Assembly (NCBI GenBank): GCA_012931725.1 | Contig: CM022947.1 | Location: 24,527,231-24,591,230 of the forward strand | Source of the DNA: Litsea cubeba | Taxonomy: Eukaryota > Streptophyta > Magnoliopsida > Laurales > Lauraceae | Reading direction: 5' to 3' | Length of the DNA: 64,000 bases | Shown here: piece after piece, positions 53,084 to 62,900 of the stretch | How the letters are laid out: the number at the start of each line of letters is the position of its first letter | How positions within the stretch are numbered: position 1 is the first letter of the stretch | Position numbers and translations under genes: made by a program | The notes under the pieces: model-generated | What the model was told of the DNA's origin: nothing | Databases searched by the model: none | Seen by the model: the letters and a program-made list of their open reading frames with translations, nothing else

Positions 53084-53650
53084 CACTACAACAGATGAGT
53101 CTTTTCGCGACGTTTATAAGCGTAGCAATAGAAACCAAAAGCGTTGCAAATGATCATCAGCAACTGTTTTGAAAGCGTCGATGTGTGGTTGCAGTTGATG
53201 CAGACGCAGAAGATAACTAACGACGCTACAAAGCGTTGCAAAAGGCATATGCGTCAACTACGGAATTAAGTGTTGCTAAAGCACTAAAAGTATTGCCAGT
53301 TTTTTTTTTCTTATTTTGATAATTTCCATTAAAATATGTTTCCCGACGCTTTTAAGAGTTGCAAAAGGTTCACTAACTGCAACGTTTTTGTATCTGTTGC
53401 TGATTGTATTATTATTTGCAACCCTTTTAAGGGTTGTAAAAGTACCATTTGCGTGCACTAATATTATTCTCTAGAAAGTGTTAGCAACACTTATAAGGGT
53501 TGTAAAAAGACCATTTGCAAGGTATAACCGTTTATGCATTTACAATGCTTTTAAAAGCGTAGCAATCACTCCTTTATATTTGCAACCATTTGAATGTGTT
53601 GCAGAAGATCTTTTCTTCTTTTCTATTATAATTTCCTAATTTGCAGTTTT
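53084..53650 (+). mobile_element. CACTA transposon terminus with subterminal repeats
   Basis: CACTACAACA at 53084-53093 is the canonical CACTA end. The next ~550 bp carry many copies of GCGTTGCAAA or its variants (AGTTGCAAAAGG, GGGTTGTAAAAG) in both orientations, the typical subterminal array. The matching other end was not found before the SIRE-like element at 58777, and may lie beyond the window. Confidence 0.75.
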
Positions 53651-55454
53651 CATACATTCATTTAACAATGGCCTATAAAAACCTTTACACACTCAAAAAC
53701 ATTTAACTAACAAAAAATTTAATTTCATAGGTTCCAAATGTAGAAAAGTGCCACAATATCCAAAATAATTTCCACATGGCCTTACTAGTGATGTAAGTTT
53801 ACAATAATCGCATCATTCCTAAGCTTACAAAATATCATTCAAAATTCAGGGGCTAAGTATTGCATTTATGATCATCTTCCATCCTTTTCAACCCCAACAG
53901 TCCATCTTTGCAAAGTACTCATGATGTTGAACCATTCTGCAATTTCAAAAAGAAAAATTGGTTATATATGAAGGCGGCGCCAAGAAACAGCAAGTAGAGT
54001 TTAAGTGAAAAAAGGAATTCATCTATTATTAGTTCCATCACATAACTTCAATTAGAGTTGGAATTCATATACAACTAAAACAAGGAATACTAATAAAAAG
54101 ATGAAAGAAGACAATACAATGAACAAACCTGATTTGTATCTAGCTAAAAGGAGTTGTACTCAAATAAGGAAACTAGAAATAAATGAGTTTTGTATGCCTC
54201 TTTTAACGCAAATAGGGCTTGTACCCATTTTTTTAAGTTTTGGGGAATTAACATCTTGATTTTGTAAATTATGAACGTTAGTGAAAAAATTAGGTTAAAA
54301 GGAATAGTAAACGCAACGCTGCCTTAGGCCCAATGTGCAAAATAAAAGGGTCCAAAGCCCCACAACTCAACCTCTGCCTAGCGTCCAATGTCAAGCCCAA
54401 CTAACACCACAGGATGGACCTTGGACTAGGCCTGAGCCTTAATGTACAAATCCAAATTCCTTTTGGGCCCATGTCTTCCAAGACTTTTGGATAATTCATG
54501 GTGGGCTTTACCTGAGACAATGTTCAATATTGGACACCCATGGGGTCAAAGACGAAAATAATACACCATATGACAAACGTCTTATGTTGGACCCCACGAT
54601 TGAATGGCCCCATGTAATTCCCAGACATGTGCACAAGGCCAGTAAAATACTAAATAGTCCCTCCTTGGAATTTTCTTTATTTGTGTTCCACCTGATAAAT
54701 GAACAGTCTGGTTTTTGGGTTCTTCTCTTGAAGTTTGAAATTGGGTTCAACTCACAAATACAATCCAACACATACAGAGCTCCCATCAACACAACAGCAA
54801 GAACAGAGCCAACAAAACAACAAAGAAAAATACAGTTATTCCACTTGCCCAAGGAGAAAGACAGTCAGTATTATTTATTTAACTGAAACTGCTGAGACTC
54901 TCATTCAAATTTATAGTGAATCCTTTTCCATGCATATTTATAAAGTACTAGTTCTAATCGACGTGGGTCCCTGACAATCCAACTTATCTATGAGTTCCAT
55001 AATTATGTCTGTATCTGGCAACATGACCCATCTAGCCAAATTTTTAAAATCATATTGTGATGGAAAACAAAGCAACTAAATATCAAACACATGTTAAGTT
55101 AAGATTATACATCAAGATAAAAAAAAAGTAGAGAAAAAGAGGAGGCAGGGGGGAGATTAAGAAAAGAAAAAATCATAAAAACAAGTTCAACTACTTAAAC
55201 TCACATAATGAATGGTGGGGTGTGAATCAAAGCATTCATAAGAACCTATTGGGTTTCAAATTCAATCTGTCGTGTGTGTTGAAGTAAGTATTTGGAAACC
55301 ATCTCAAATCTTCTGTTTTAGGGTCAGATACAATCAATCAACACCAACAACAAACAAATACAGAGCTAAAGCTAGGAAATCCAATCAACACCAACAACAA
55401 AAACAACAAAAAGAAGATAATGCTAGAAAAGTAATGATAGGGTCTCTGCATTAC
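53651..55454. other. Interior DNA after the CACTA end
   Basis: AT-rich with CA-rich tracts (ACACCAACAACAAACAAAT near 55339 and a near copy at 55386). A minus-strand frame at 54852-54508 with a hydrophobic start is not recognised. No supported gene. Confidence 0.3.
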
Positions 55455-56148
55455 CTGATGATGGCTTGACCCATTTGATTGCAGGAATTTTTATCCTATC
55501 TTGGAAGGGTGGTCACGGCCATCCATCACATGTAACTCATTGACACAATTCATCTTCTTTTGAACAGTGCCCAACCTATCCAGCGGACAGAGTCCATCTT
55601 TGCTACCCTTCACCATGAATTATATCACATTAAGGATAGAACAGGGAAAGGACTCAGACAAAACTATAAGAAAACATGAAACCTAAAACCATATATACCT
55701 GCACAAACATAATAGGAACTGAAAGCTGCAGTAGAATATCATCTCTAATAGCTCCATTTATTCCCTAAAATTATAATATAAAAAAAGCATGAAATGTGAG
55801 TATACAAACAATAAATGACTCCTTAATGTAGACATATCAAATGAACAAAGCAGAGAATAGATCAGGTGGTTAGGTGACAACTTTCAGTGGATAGCCCAAG
55901 CACACTATTGCCAAAGCATGGATGTCTTCCTCACCTGTGACCATGCAGCTGACTCTGTTCACAATAAACAACAAATAAGAAAGGTGCTAGTAAGTGCACA
56001 GAGAAGAACACATGTTTCTCACAGCTGTATCAGAGCCGATAGCTACAGCCTTCCTGACAATATCTGAATGGAACTCAACTAACTTTTCTGCCTTCGGTGG
56101 AGCTTTCCGCTTTCCCCCGGAGATGTCTAGTAAGAGTTCGATCAAATC
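55455..56148 (-). pseudogene. KANL3/TEX30-like alpha/beta-hydrolase exons
   Basis: Four minus-strand exons match this hydrolase family in order. They are 56148-56041 (GGKRKAPPKAEKLVEFHSDI), 55954-55882 (RVSCMV, then ALAIVCLGYPLK), 55764-55699 (GINGAIRDDILLQLSVPIMF) and 55607-55455 (GSKDGLCPLDRLG, then ELHVMDGRDHPSKIG). Introns are retained with GT-AG or near sites, so this was copied as DNA, not from mRNA. An in-frame TAA (55493-55491) follows SKIG, and the Gly-rich nucleophile loop expected between the first two exons is missing. It is a broken fragment. Confidence 0.75.
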
Positions 56149-56489
56149 AGTCTATAAACTGCATGTGAGAGTAATCTAAAATTTTAAGCTCTTGATGCAG
56201 GAGCAAAATGGGCTATTTTAGATGATCCATCCATAAATCAGGCCCCAAAGTATATAGATCCGTTTGATCAATCAAATGGGATCTCGATCGACCTTTTTCT
56301 GGGCTCGATCACCTGTAAATGCCTAAGATCCAATTTGAATGCTCCAAATAACGGAAGTACTACATTATTGCAGCTCAATAATGAGCTTGACTTTTAGAAA
56401 TGAGCACCTTCAAACCATATGACATCTTTACAGAAGAGGGTGTCGGTTAAATATACCTGATAGAAATGCCATGCCGGTTAAATACAGCT

Positions 56490-57063
56490 CAATGGGATCT
56501 GTTGGTGACCAGCTGAAGTCCATTACATTCTCAACTCTCAGAAACTTTTTATCAATAAGGATGAATGTCTCTGATTCATAAACATATATTATGTTCTTCC
56601 CATGTCCTCCCAATAACCATCATAGGTGTAAGATTGAACCTGAATCATTCCCAAGTGGAGAACATAAATTATCTATTAGTTTCAAGTTTCATCTATTCCA
56701 CTTCAAAACTAAGCAATAAAAAAGAATAATTTTATTTGAAAACATCTAGTGAACTATTGCAAAATTCCTGCTTAATTTCTAGGAATTCCTAGGAGAACCA
56801 GAAATATGTCCATAATTGCATGTGATATTGAACAAAACCAGTGTGAACTCGAAAAGGTTTTTCAATGTTCAAATTAGAATTAGAACAAAGTAGCTGACCT
56901 TCATTCCCATAGAAATTGCACCAGCTATTGCTTCACTAAGAAGATCATTGGCCTTGGGGAAGTACTTGGTTAAAAGCTTCATCATGATATCTCTGTTGAT
57001 GATATAGATCCCCATGCTCCCCAAATAATGAACTTCCTGCTTCAGTTTACTTGAGCTTTTCGC
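56490..57063 (-). pseudogene. ADP-glucose pyrophosphorylase large subunit exons fused to eIF3B
   Basis: Exon 57063-56899 reads SMGIYIINRDIMMKLLTKYF, then AGAISMGMK. Exon 56639 onward reads VQSYTYDGYWEDMG. Both are consecutive in plant AGPase large subunits, which make ADP-glucose for starch synthesis in plastids. The intron between them is kept, in phase 0. At about 56600 the sequence switches directly, at a shared GGGA, to GKNIIYVYESETFILIDKKF and VENVMDFSWSPTDPI, a segment of translation initiation factor eIF3 subunit B (to about 56490). The switch changes frame, so no continuous fusion protein is made. It is followed on the same strand by the KANL3-like exons. Confidence 0.75.
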
Positions 57064-57765
57064 CTGTATTTTCCAATCAAAAGTGCTAAATATATGATTA
57101 TATAATTGAATAAGCTGTAAGCATCTCCCCAATCAACTTCTATATGAAGAATTAGTGATGTTTAGAAAACAAATCAATTATCAACATGGCATATGGAAAG
57201 AAAGGTGCAACAATTGAAGAAATCAAGATAGCAATATTATCAAACCAATAGACATATTCTACAATATCCCAACTTACAGCTCAATTAACATGAGTCTTGC
57301 AAAAATGATTCAAAGAACTTGGAAAAAGTGAAAATGAAAAAAAAATCTAACACACTGCATACTTCAAAAGAGCTCTCAAACAATTCCATAAAACTAAAAA
57401 TCAGTAACCATGGAGAAATTAGGAAAAGAAGAAAAGAGATACAGATCCAGGGATGGGGTCAATGGGAAAGAGAAACAGGTATCATAAATAAAAAACCATT
57501 GCCATTCTCAAAAACCTTGAAAAGAAACTGCACTCAAAAACTGAAAACCTAAAGAATTCATTTTTTCTAAAGTTTCACTTCCTATCGTTCTGAGCGGAGA
57601 ACATTACATTTCCCGCACTAAATCTCTTTCCACCTCTTGTGTGTTGAGTTGGACTACACAGATAATGCCTTTCTACACCCTCCTCGATCCAAAACCACTT
57701 TCCACGAATATCGCGGAAATGCTTTTCCCTCAAAACAAAAACCACTTTCCACGAAGGCTGCAGCT

Positions 57766-58020
57766 ATGGCTTATGAGTCTCCAGATTCTGGTCTAAAATC
57801 TCCAAACCCGTCAACCGCATCATCTCCAATTTCTGACATCCTTAAAGCGTACCTTGTTCTCCTTTTCATTCTTGCTCCAGCTCTGCGCCCGCCTGGAAGC
57901 TGGGATCATTGGGGAAAAGGGGTTGGAATGGCCTCATGTTGCATAATAGTAGCTGCCTTTCTAAAATATATGATCTCTGTACGAGGCCTTCTTCCATCTT
58001 TTTTACTCAAAACAGAATGA
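57766..58020 (+). CDS. Small hydrophobic protein frame, unidentified
   Basis: From ATG 57766 (MAYESPDSGLK) an 84-residue frame has a Ser/Pro-rich start, a membrane-like segment (AYLVLLFILAPAL) and a second hydrophobic stretch (GMASCCIIVAAFLKYMI). A longer frame from 57637 exists but its start is less natural. A 5' UTR-like leader contains the direct repeat CCACTTTCCACGAA (57696 and 57741). It lies within the gene-fragment cluster, so may itself be captured. Confidence 0.4.
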   Translation: MAYESPDSGLKSPNPSTASSPISDILKAYLVLLFILAPALRPPGSWDHWGKGVGMASCCIIVAAFLKYMISVRGLLPSFLLKTE

Positions 58021-58382
58021 CTATCCCGAGTTTGATCGGTCATCAGTATTATATTATCATTGTCATTTTCATCATCATCTTAGCTTTATTCTAATAGATG
58101 TTGACATTGAACTGTACATTTGTGAGACTTCAGCTGTATGTTAGAAGGCTTGTGTATTTGGTTGGAATGGCTGAAAGGGTAATGGCTAAAGGATTTATGT
58201 TCTCTGGTCTGACAATTTTGTGAGCTCAGGGCACCCTGCCCCGATGGAGGATCCTGGACATATATGCTACAAGGTTTGTGTGCATATTAAACATAAATAT
58301 TATAAATCAATACATACGTTTAAGACCTCCAATATTCCAGCAGGACTAGTTATTTTCAAATAGACAAAAAAAAATTGAAGGG

Positions 58383-58510
58383 AAAGAGTTTGGAGAACCT
58401 GGATAGTGTGATTCTTTAATAGCGGGTGGTTAAATGCAGGCTGCTTGTAGATGTCAACACAGTCAATGATATTACCATCACCACTCGTGACAAATTCACC
58501 AATGTTACAC
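58383..58510 (-). pseudogene. Neprosin-family (DUF239-type) exon
   Basis: The minus strand reads GDGNIIDCVDIYKQPAFNHP and LLKNHTIQ, the conserved activation-peptide motif of plant neprosin-type proteins (secreted peptidase-like). The exon ends CAG before the donor GTTCTC. No catalytic-domain exon follows within 55-58 kb, so it is a fragment or the visible part of a gene split by TEs. Confidence 0.65.
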
Positions 58511-58776
58511 ACAGTCACCTTAAGTTGAAACAATCACTATCTATTCATTAAGTAATTAGTTACTCTTGTTTCTGGGAAAGAGGAATTCCGGATTAAGTTA
58601 TAAACAATCTCTATATATATGAAATGCAATGGTGCTCTTCTTTGTTGTTGTTGGTGAGACTTCCAATCAGACATCAGACAGGATGAGGAAAAACCTCTTC
58701 CTTTTTCTTTAGAAAATGGATAGAAGTACATAACATTCTGGCAAAAGTAGCACCTCCTAATTGAAAGCCTTAACTA

Positions 58777-59917
58777 TGTTGGAATTTGAGATGACTTGAG
58801 AAGTCCTTTGAAGAATTGAAGAAATTAATATCTCAAAGTATTGTTTTGAGTTGGAATTATTGTCAATACATTGTCACAAGCATGATGATAATAGGCTGGT
58901 GTTGATAGAGCTCAAAAGAAGAATCAGAGTTGAAACAGTTCAGGAATTCAGAATTCCTGAAGCAGAGTGGCCGGTCAACCGGGCACCCCATGCGGTCGAC
59001 CGAGCAAGAGGAACCTGCAGAAAAAGTTTCAGGTAGCTCCCAGTTATTTTCGTGACACAGTGTGTCGTCGGTCGACCGGGACCCCAGGATGTCGACCGAG
59101 CACGACAGGTATCTGTTTCCAGACTGTGTATGATGTCGACCGAAGACAGCAGGATGTCGACCGAGCACGGGAAGATAGAATTGCGCAGAAACAGAAGTCT
59201 TGCACGAAAATTCAGCATTCTTATCTATTTCGTTTGGGACTCTTTCTAAACGAATTGTAGCCTATTTTGAACACTCTTAAAGGTTACCATAACCTATATA
59301 AAGGCATGTTTGGTTCGTTTTTAACAAGACACCAAGAGAGAGAAGAAGAGAAGAGAAAAGAGAAGAAAAGAGAGAGAGTTTTGGAGAGAAGAGAGTGCTG
59401 TTACTGTGTGCTATCTTATTACAAGTTTCTACAGCAAGTGTGGACGAGGATGTGCTCTTGAAGAATGTGTTTCGTCCATAAGATAAGTGTCTCTCTGTTT
59501 ATGCTTTAATTTTCAATTTGTAAGGGATTGAGAGAGAGAGATTGTAGAGGGGAAGGGCTATAGAAAAAGGTTTTTTCTTTTATTCTGTAGAACATCAAGT
59601 TGGTGCTTGGTGTCTGGGGTTTGGTGATCCTATCTGTTGGTGCAGATAAATTGTAAAGGGAGTAGGTGCTTCCTAGATAGTTGGTGCTATCTGAAACTAA
59701 GGGTTGGTGCTCTTTGTCGTTGGTGCGACTAAATAGATTCAGATCTGTTCCGGATTGGTGTTCGGACAGTCTTTGAACCGTGGACGTAGCCTTTCGGTGA
59801 ACCACGTTAAATCTGGTGTCATTGTGTGATTTGATTTGCTTTTGTTGTTAAATTGGACCTGTTTTTAAAGAATCACTGATTCACCCCCCCCCCTCTCAGT
59901 GATCGCGATATCTAACA
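58777..59917 (+). repeat. 5' LTR of SIRE/Maximus-like copia element
   Basis: Starts TGTTGGAATTTGAG and ends ATCTAACA, giving the TGTTGGA...TCTAACA inverted ends common in copia. It is followed two bases later by the primer site. A core promoter TATATAAA lies at 59295-59302. The body has repeated GGTCGACCG / GTCGACCGA motifs at 58969-59170. The 3' LTR is outside the window, so length is inferred from the ends. Confidence 0.8.
59295..59302 (+). promoter_or_regulatory. TATA box of the copia LTR
   Basis: CCTATATAAAGG is centred here, in the middle third of the LTR, about 690 bp upstream of the gag ATG. Confidence 0.65.
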
Positions 59918-59919
59918 AT

Positions 59920-59931
59920 TGGTATCAGAGC
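59920..59931 (+). other. Primer-binding site (initiator tRNA-Met)
   Basis: TGGTATCAGAGC, the usual copia primer site, two bases after the LTR end. Confidence 0.9.
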
Positions 59932-59985
59932 GTAAGGTTCCCTTGAAAAGCTTAACACGCTAAGGGTGATCTCTTGTCAAATCAC

Positions 59986-62900
59986 ATGGCAACCAATACA
60001 GAGAATAAGAAAGCACCTTTGTTTGATGGTTCTAATTACTCCTTCTGGAAGATCAGAATGCAGGCTTTCATTAAGTCACTTGGCTATGATGTCTGGGAGA
60101 CTGTCAGAGTCGGTTACAATATTGCCATTGTACCCAATGATGCTGCAACGAAGAAGTTAGCAGACAACGACTCAAAGGCGCAGAATGCACTCTTTAGTGG
60201 CCTTGTGGACAGCGAGCTAGTCAAAGTAATTGCATGCAAAACAGCCAAGGAAATATGGGACAAGTTGAAAAGCATTCATGAAGGAGATGAGAAGATCAAA
60301 GAAGCAAAATTGCAAACCCATCGCTCTCAATTTGAATCTCTTCGCATGGAGGAAAGCGAGAATGTTGACTCATATTTACAACGAGTGAATGAAGTCACGA
60401 ATGACATTCGTGGACTAGGGGAGGAGATTAAAGAACCAGTCATCGTAAAAAAGGTTCTAAGATCTCTTCTTCCCCGGTTTGATTCAAAAGTCTCAGCCAT
60501 AGAAGAAGCCAAGGATCTGAATGAATTTTCCATGGATGAGTTGCATGGTTCACTCACTGCCTATGAGATGCGCATAGGTAAGACGTCTTCATCTGATAGA
60601 GAAGCGGCCTTCAAAGTTCAGAAAAAGGGAAAAGAGACTGCTGGTCATGATTCTGATACTGATGATGATGAGCTTGAGGCTCAATTTGTTAGAAAACTGA
60701 AGAAAGGAAGCAATGGAAAGTACAAAGGGAAGCTACCCTTTAAATGCTTCAATTGTGGCGGTGTTGGTCACTTTGCTGCGAAGTGCCCGCTGAAAGAGAA
60801 TAATGATGATGACTCTTATGTTGATAAGAGTAAGTGGAAGAAAAATTTCAGAAAGAGGGGCAAAGCAAAAAGCTTCATCAGTCAATATAATGACAGCACG
60901 TCTGAAACTTCAGACGATGATGAATCAGCCGAGGCAACTGAAGCTCTCTTCATGGTTACCGTTGAAGAAGAAGAGGAGCAAGAGCCGGAAGAGGAAGAGG
61001 AGGCTGAGGTCAATCTCGAAGAAGAACTCATTGCCGCACTTGAGGAGCTTAGCATGGAACGAAAAACAAGTAAGAAAAACCTGAAACTTCTTCATGAATC
61101 TGAAAGTTCAATTATTGCTTTGAAAACTCAAGTTGAAGAATATAAAAGAATGGTGGAAGTCCTTCAAAATCAAATAAGTATCAAAAAGGAAGAGGCTATG
61201 AAACTTGAAACTGAAATCGCTAGAGCAAAGGCTGAAAACTTGGAAAGTAACCGAAAACTCAAAGCACTCCAAGCGATTGAAGGTACAATGAAACTCAATG
61301 AAATTCTGAAAGTTCAAAAGCCCTTCCACAATAAATTTGGTATCGGATTTGAAACCGGAGAGTCCTCTAAAGCTGCACCTTCTTTGTTTATGAGACAAAG
61401 TGCCATACCTCTCAAGGCTACAAAGCTTCAAATTCAGCCTAGTATTGAGACGGTCAATAAGAAAAGGTTTGTGGAGTTTAACCAGCCACCTAAGAAAGGA
61501 AGAATGTTCAGATTCTATGGTTATTGCTATCATTGTAATAGATATGGACATAAAAGAGCTGATTGCAAATTCTATGTTAGAAACAACCCACTTGTGACTA
61601 TGAACCCTTTTTCAATCCTAAACAGCCACAAAATTGAGTGCTATATGTGTCATAATTATGGACACTTGGCTAGGGATTGTAGGTTGCCTATAGCTAACCA
61701 ATTTCAGGTTGAAAAGAAACCCATGTTAGTTAAGGCATGGAGGGCAAAGAAAAGGAAAGATAATTCCAAAGAATCTCTCATTGTGCAAACGGCATTCAAT
61801 GCACAAAAGAAGACAGCACCATGGGTTCTTGATAGTGGTTGTTCAAGCCATATGACAGGTGATAAGGAAAAATTCGTCAAATTACAGCACTATGAAGGCG
61901 GATCAGTGAAGTTTGGTAACAATGATGGTGCCAAAATCTGCGGAAAAGGTGTTGTTCAGCTAAAGGCAAACAAGATCAGATCAGACGAGGTCTTATATGT
62001 GTCTGGACTAAGACACAACTTGCTTAGTGTGAGCCAGATCTGTGACAAAGGCCACGAAGTTGTCTTCACTAAGAATGGTTTTGCTATCAAGAAGTGTAGC
62101 AACGGCAAAACAGTGGCTACTGGATCTAGGACTGCTGGAAATCTCTATACATTGTCAGATGGAGCTGAAAAGACTTGCTTGATGAGTCGGACAGAGGAAA
62201 GTTGGTTGTGGCACAAACGCCTTGGGCATCTAAACTTTGATAACATGTCAAAGATTTGCAAATCAAAGGCTGTCAGAGGAATGTCTATAGTTGAAAAGCC
62301 TTCCAACCCCATTTGCGATTCTTGTCAAAAGGGAAAGCAAACGAGGGTTATGTTCAAGTCAAAGGAGCATCATTCAAAGAAACCTCTTGAGCTAGTGCAC
62401 ACTGATCTCTGTGGACCGATGCGAACTCAAAGCACCAATGGAGATAAGTATTTTATGTTATGCATTGATGATTATACTCGTATGTCATGGGTATTGTTTC
62501 TTAAGCATAAACATCAAGCACTTGATCGTTTTAAAGTGTTTAAAGCACAAGTTGAAAATATGCTTGGAAAACGTATCAAGATTTTAAGGTCTGATCGAGG
62601 CGGTGAATTCACATCTGAAGAGTTCACTAACTATTGTGAGCACCATGGCATTCAAAGACAGTATTCAGCCCCTAGAACTCCACAGCAAAATGGAGTTGTG
62701 GAACGGAAAAATCGCACCGTTCAAGAGATGGCTCGTACAATGCTAACTGAGAGCAAGCTAGCTGACAAATACTGGAAGGAGGCAATCCATACGGCTGTAT
62801 ACATTCAGAATCGATGCTTGATCAGGCCACATGAATACAAAACTCCTTATGAGCTATGGTTTGGGAGAAAAGCAACAGTCAAGCACTTCAGAGTCTTCGG

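Noticed and set aside
53084..53650. Origin or satellite array
   Set aside because: The repeats follow a canonical CACTA terminus and match the subterminal organisation of that superfamily.
56428..56613. A single-exon small gene of 61 residues
   Set aside because: Its sequence is an internal eIF3B segment whose apparent start codon comes from the AGPase junction; it is a captured fragment.
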